Assembly (NCBI GenBank): GCA_964019335.1
Contig: OZ025761.1
Span: forward strand, 57,501 to 121,500
Direction of reading: 5' to 3'
Origin: Diplonema japonicum
Lineage: Eukaryota; Euglenozoa; Diplonemea; Diplonemida; Diplonemidae
DNA length: 64,000 bases
The notes below the pieces were generated by a model. The model saw nothing but the letters and a program-made list of their open reading frames with translations, was not told where the DNA came from and made no database searches. Position numbers and translations under genes: made by a program. Of this stretch, positions 60,852 through 64,000 are shown piece by piece; within the stretch, counting starts at the first letter, position 1; every line of letters begins with the position of its first letter.

Positions 60852-60929
60852 CTGTATCGGGATTCGAACCCGCGACTCCTGGAACAAGGGGGCCTGACAG
60901 GTGAGCACGGTAACCACTCTACCACACAG
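60852..60929 (-). tRNA. tRNA-like sequence (probably pseudo-tRNA)
   Basis: On the minus strand an A box TGGTAGAGTGG and a B box GGTTCGAATCC both match the Pol III consensus at tRNA spacing, the acceptor ends CTGTGT/ATACAG pair, and a T-run follows. A D-stem GGTA/TACC is possible, but I cannot form a proper anticodon stem, so no anticodon is assigned. Confidence 0.4.
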
Positions 60930-61797
60930 GAATTCAAAACTCTGACCCCCCATCTTTACTCACGCATCCAGCTTAGTGGATCTGGATGTGAATTTGGAAA
61001 TAGCCGTTCGCCGAAGCTAGTCGTGGCCCGATAAATCCGTTGTATCCTGACTAGTCACGTATCTCTCTAGACTGGGTTCTGGCTTAGAGGCGTTCAGCCA
61101 TAATCCATCCAGTGGTAGCATCACGGCACTGTCAACCGTAGATACCAGGGTGGAGTAGGTCCCTTCTTTTCACACCAGATATCCTTGCGATACACACTCA
61201 CGACATGCCTCAGCCCATCAACACTGTGATGAAATAAACACAAGATGAGCTAAAGAGGTTCCTGTTCTGGAACGTCCTTGTCTATTATCTCTACTTATCT
61301 ACCCCTTTCCCAGTTTTCGAAGTCTAGTACGAGTTATTGTGGTGACTGTCGTCTTCCTCGGTCCGTCGTACTACTTCAGCTTCCTGAGCTACCACTCAGG
61401 TGGTGCGCATGAGCGTTTCCTTCCGTTATCTGTTCCAGGGGTGTGTCATGTACGTTTCTAGTACACTGAAGAGTAGGTCACCAGAAAAATCTGTTGTTTC
61501 TTCAGACGCTTGATCCACCCGAAGTAGAACAGAAGGAGGAGGAAGGGGGGGGGGGAGATACTGATGTCTTCTTCTTTACTTTCTGTTGTCGCTACTGTCT
61601 TTGCTGCTACTGCTGGTGCTGTTGCTGCTGTTACTGTTGTTGCTGCTGCGTTGGGGAGGTTGTCCATGTCCTCTGTTGTGCCTTGGGTGGCCCTCCTCTG
61701 CTTCCTCAGTCTTGTGCTTCTTGTACAAGATGAGGCTGGGGTGCCATCCTTTGTTTTTGCCTGCTTATGGCACTTCCACTCCGTCTGTTCTGAGATC
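60930..61797. other. unassigned DNA
   Basis: No gene recognised. 61,590-61,655 is a CTG/TTG-rich stretch (Ser/Asn-rich if read on the minus strand). Confidence 0.4.
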
Positions 61798-62115
61798 TCA
61801 CTTCTTGCCCTCTTTTGTGTCGTGGACCCGGTAGTGGAGCTCCTTGTGGCTGTACTCCGCTATCGCGATCCTGTCCATCTGGAGTCCTCGTTGTCTGAGG
61901 CTCTCTGCTGGCTGGAAGGGCTTGCTTTGGTCTTTCCCTTCGAGTTGCCCGTGTGCTCTCAGGAGTAGGAAGTATTCTCCGGTCGTCGTCACTGCTTGTT
62001 TCATAGTCTCCGTTCCGTCGTCAGGCTGGTCATCAAACCAGGGCACGCGGGTCAAGGATCTTCCAACGCAAACGTGACCGGTGATCGGTGTAATTCCCAC
62101 ATAAGTACCTTCCAA
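61798..62115 (-). CDS. hypothetical frame inside the inverted-repeat unit
   Basis: 105 codons with balanced amino-acid composition (GHVCVGRSLTRVPWFDDQPD, TTTGEYFLLLRAHGQ, YRVHDTKEGKK). A possible continuation in another frame down to about 61,460 is Ser/Asn/Lys-rich. It may be the remnant of an ORF of the element bounded by 60,603 and 62,889. No family recognised. Confidence 0.3.
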   Translation of the reverse strand: MEGTYVGITPITGHVCVGRSLTRVPWFDDQPDDGTETMKQAVTTTGEYFLLLRAHGQLEGKDQSKPFQPAESLRQRGLQMDRIAIAEYSHKELHYRVHDTKEGKK

Positions 62116-62482
62116 GCAGAAATAACTTCTGCCCCAAAGGCAACGTCACTTTCAAATGACTATGCTATTTGGACTGTACGTTGCCCTGTGGTGGACGGCG
62201 TAGACGCGCATCTGTCTCTTCAACTATAAACTCCCCTATGGAACCCTCTTTGACCTTCTCGTCATCTCCACCCATTTGTATTTGGTGATTACGGCCGAAG
62301 TGCAGAGGACAGGACTGTTATGCTTACTGACTAACAACTAACAATCTTACAATGTTAAGAGCTGTCCTTCCCTCAAAACTGCACTTTTCTTCAACTAGAC
62401 TCCCACAAGCTTACGAAAAGCTTTTGCGGAAACACCAGTTCACTGCCGTTTCTCCCCTGTGGTGAGCCTAAAAAAATTCGCT

Positions 62483-62552
62483 GGAGTGGGGCTTGAACCC
62501 GCTTCGCACAGGGCAAAGCCCCCCCAACTAGACTACTACACCTTCGAAAATA
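62483..62552 (-). tRNA. second tRNA-like sequence (degenerate)
   Basis: Minus strand: TTCGAAGGTGTAGTAGTCTAG, a G-rich arm with CTTTGCC loop, then a B box GGTTCAAGCCC and GCGAA. Acceptor pairing is partial and the A box has one mismatch. A further isolated T-arm GGGTTCGATCCC lies at about 62,583-62,596. Confidence 0.35.
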
Positions 62553-63205
62553 CTTTCGGCTGAGGAAGATGCTGGCTTCTGGGATCGAACCCTGTTAACC
62601 ATGTTTTTTCAAAGGGAAAAGTGCCCAGTTGCAAAAGTTTGGCAAAAATGGCCAAAACTCAAAATGGCGACTTCCAAGGTCATTTTGGTTGGCCCCCAAT
62701 ATTTTTTTTTTTTTGGAAAGTTTTTTTTGGAACTTCCTTGGAACTCACCGTTCTTTCATGTTCGACATATGGATTTTTTGGAAAAAAAAATTCAATGAAC
62801 CTTTGGGCATTTTTGACATTTTTTCCCCTATAGCCCCCTATAACCCCTTTGGGACATAGGGTGGGTCACTTAGCGAATATGGAGCGTAAAACAAGTGCTC
62901 AGAAATGCTCTAATCCGGCGAATTTTGATTTTTTGGTTAATTTGGAGGGTATTGGGCGGTTTTTTAACCATTAAAGGACGGGGGTTTTTGGGCAAAAAAA
63001 AGGTCACCATCGACTTTTTTATTTTCTAAAATTAAAACATCCTCGAGCATGCAACCATAGAACGACGCTTGTGTAAAAGAAAATACATCACCCAGGAGGG
63101 ACAAAAAACACCCCCAGACGCCCCTCAAAGGCCCTGGGAAGTGAATAGAATAAGGAATTGAAGTGAAATTTATTGTAAAACCCCACCCATAGGTTAGACA
63201 CTTCC
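62553..63205. other. unassigned DNA with right inverted-repeat arm
   Basis: Contains 62,860-62,889 (arm) and the direct repeat at 62,758. No gene recognised. Confidence 0.45.
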
Positions 63206-63950
63206 TTACTTTTTTCGCTTGGGCCTCAGAGTGCTAGGGGGGGTTTTGCTTTTGGGACTTGGCTCAGATGACGACCTGGGGAGAAGGGTATGTGTTTGGA
63301 GACGCTGGTACCTTAGGTGTTCCTTCGGTGTGGCCGGGCCTCCAGAGGGGGTAGATTGGGGTGGGTAAACCACTGGTTCGTGATAGTCCGCAAAGCAAGC
63401 TGGGCACAGATGCACGTTACAAGCCTTGCAGATGAAGATAGTTTGCACCCGGACCCCCGAAACACGCATGTGGTGTGTGCATTGTCTTGCTGCATCCAGT
63501 TTTTTGGACCAGTGACCTTTGGTGAAGTCGCGCCTGGCATCTTCCCTGGGCCCCTCGGTCCCCATTTCAGAACGGGTGCTTGCTGGGCGGTTGTTTCCGG
63601 ACTGGCGCATAACAGTCGAAAAGCTGTTGTCGCTCATCGCGAACCCGTTTTTGGGCCTGCCTGGGCCTACTTGCTTCTCACTGGGGCAAGATTAGGTACA
63701 TTCTGGCGGTTTTCTTCGGATTGTTACCACCATTGACTGGACTTTCCTCGGATTGTTTCCACCACAAACCCGATTCCCACATCTGTTGTACAAGGGTAAC
63801 GCCAGTATAGAAGTTATCGATGCCGGGGTACAAGGGGAACGGCCATCCACCAGGTGGACACGAATAGTGGCATCGACAAGTCACGTGGGGTGCGCTTTCA
63901 GACTGAGCACGACGTTCACTTCATGTCAAGCAAGACGCCATTGAAGGCAC
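63206..63950 (-). pseudogene. piggyBac-type transposase, C-terminal part
   Basis: 63,637-63,206 encodes NSFSTVMRQSGNNRPAS and a cysteine-rich C-terminal finger (RQCTHHMRV, IFICKACNVHLCPACFADYH), the usual end of piggyBac transposases. Upstream, about 63,830-63,780, lies YPGIDNFYTGVTLVQQMW in a different frame, the DNFYTS motif that carries the second catalytic Asp. The frame shifts between 63,640 and 63,780. The 5' part lies beyond the window or is lost. Confidence 0.75.
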
Positions 63951-64000
63951 CGCAGGAGATACGGGAGAACGTTGTAAGAGCTTTCATTGTCGCGCTCGAG

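Noticed and set aside
60852-60929. Functional tRNA gene
   Set aside because: A and B boxes are good, but no convincing anticodon stem could be folded, so it is listed only as tRNA-like.
1-64000. Kinetoplastid genome with trans-splicing
   Set aside because: VIPER-like gene order is suggestive, but upstream tracts are A-rich on the sense strand, genes lie on both strands in short order, and possible GT-AG introns are present. Not excluded, only disfavoured.
1-64000. CRISPR arrays, bacterial operons, Shine-Dalgarno sites
   Set aside because: No regularly spaced direct repeats of the right size were seen, and the gene content is eukaryotic.

Overview
The window is nuclear DNA from a free-living-type protist. 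Evidence: genes without a bacterial layout, a TMEM151-family membrane protein, large ubiquitin-like/leucine-rich-repeat families, four classes of eukaryotic transposon (LINE, tyrosine-recombinase retroelements, Penelope-like, piggyBac) and extreme A/T and G/C homopolymer runs. I cannot fix the species. A chromerid or dinoflagellate-like alveolate is my low-confidence guess (about 0.3). The VIPER-like gene order could suggest a kinetoplastid, but start codons follow A-rich leaders on the sense strand, not pyrimidine tracts, which argues against trans-splicing of that type.

Layout. 1-3.7 kb is low-complexity DNA with a small inverted-repeat element. 3.7-10.2 kb holds a UBL-LRR gene, UBL-ankyrin remnants and several copies of a hairpin-forming foldback repeat. 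10.4-15.04 kb is one long LINE-type ORF (minus). 17.0-20.5 kb carries two almost identical TMEM151-like genes. 20.47-23.33 kb is a Ngaro/VIPER-type retroelement with its split repeats preserved. 23.6-27.4 kb has a Nudix-domain gene and a multi-membrane protein with a degenerate nucleotidyl-cyclase domain, both minus. 28.7-29.8 kb is a broken piggyBac transposase. 29.8-33.47 kb is a VIPER-like element (Gag, tyrosine recombinase, RT), cut off at an LRR cluster.

33.47-37.05 kb and 54.4-60.2 kb are inverted copies of one three-gene UBL-LRR cluster (A, B, C); the right copy is complete and the left is trimmed at both ends. Between them lie a decayed extracellular-repeat gene (37.0-40.25 kb), an element with about 600-bp terminal inverted repeats (40.25-43.86 kb) filled with repeats, a second VIPER-like copy joined tail-to-tail to a third, and a 5.17-kb Penelope-like insertion (48,639-53,807) with an 18-bp target duplication. 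That insertion couples a damaged reverse transcriptase to a protein with a Josephin-like cysteine-protease signature and a long proline/valine/aspartate repeat. After a 200-N gap (60,275-60,474) come tRNA-like sequences between 30-bp inverted repeats and another piggyBac relic.

Cellular genes I would call intact: UBL-LRR at 4.05-5.18, 35.5-36.4, 54.4-55.5, 56.1-56.9 and 59.1-60.2 kb; TMEM151-like at 17.0 and 19.6 kb; Nudix at 23.6 kb; cyclase-like at 25.7 kb. They do not form an operon. The UBL genes share an architecture (N-terminal ubiquitin fold, BspA-type repeats, in family A a C-terminal CaaX-like motif) that suggests membrane-anchored ubiquitin-like adaptors; this is inference. Most of the rest is transposon debris in which differences between copies are often CpG to TpG/CpA, as expected of methylated repeats.
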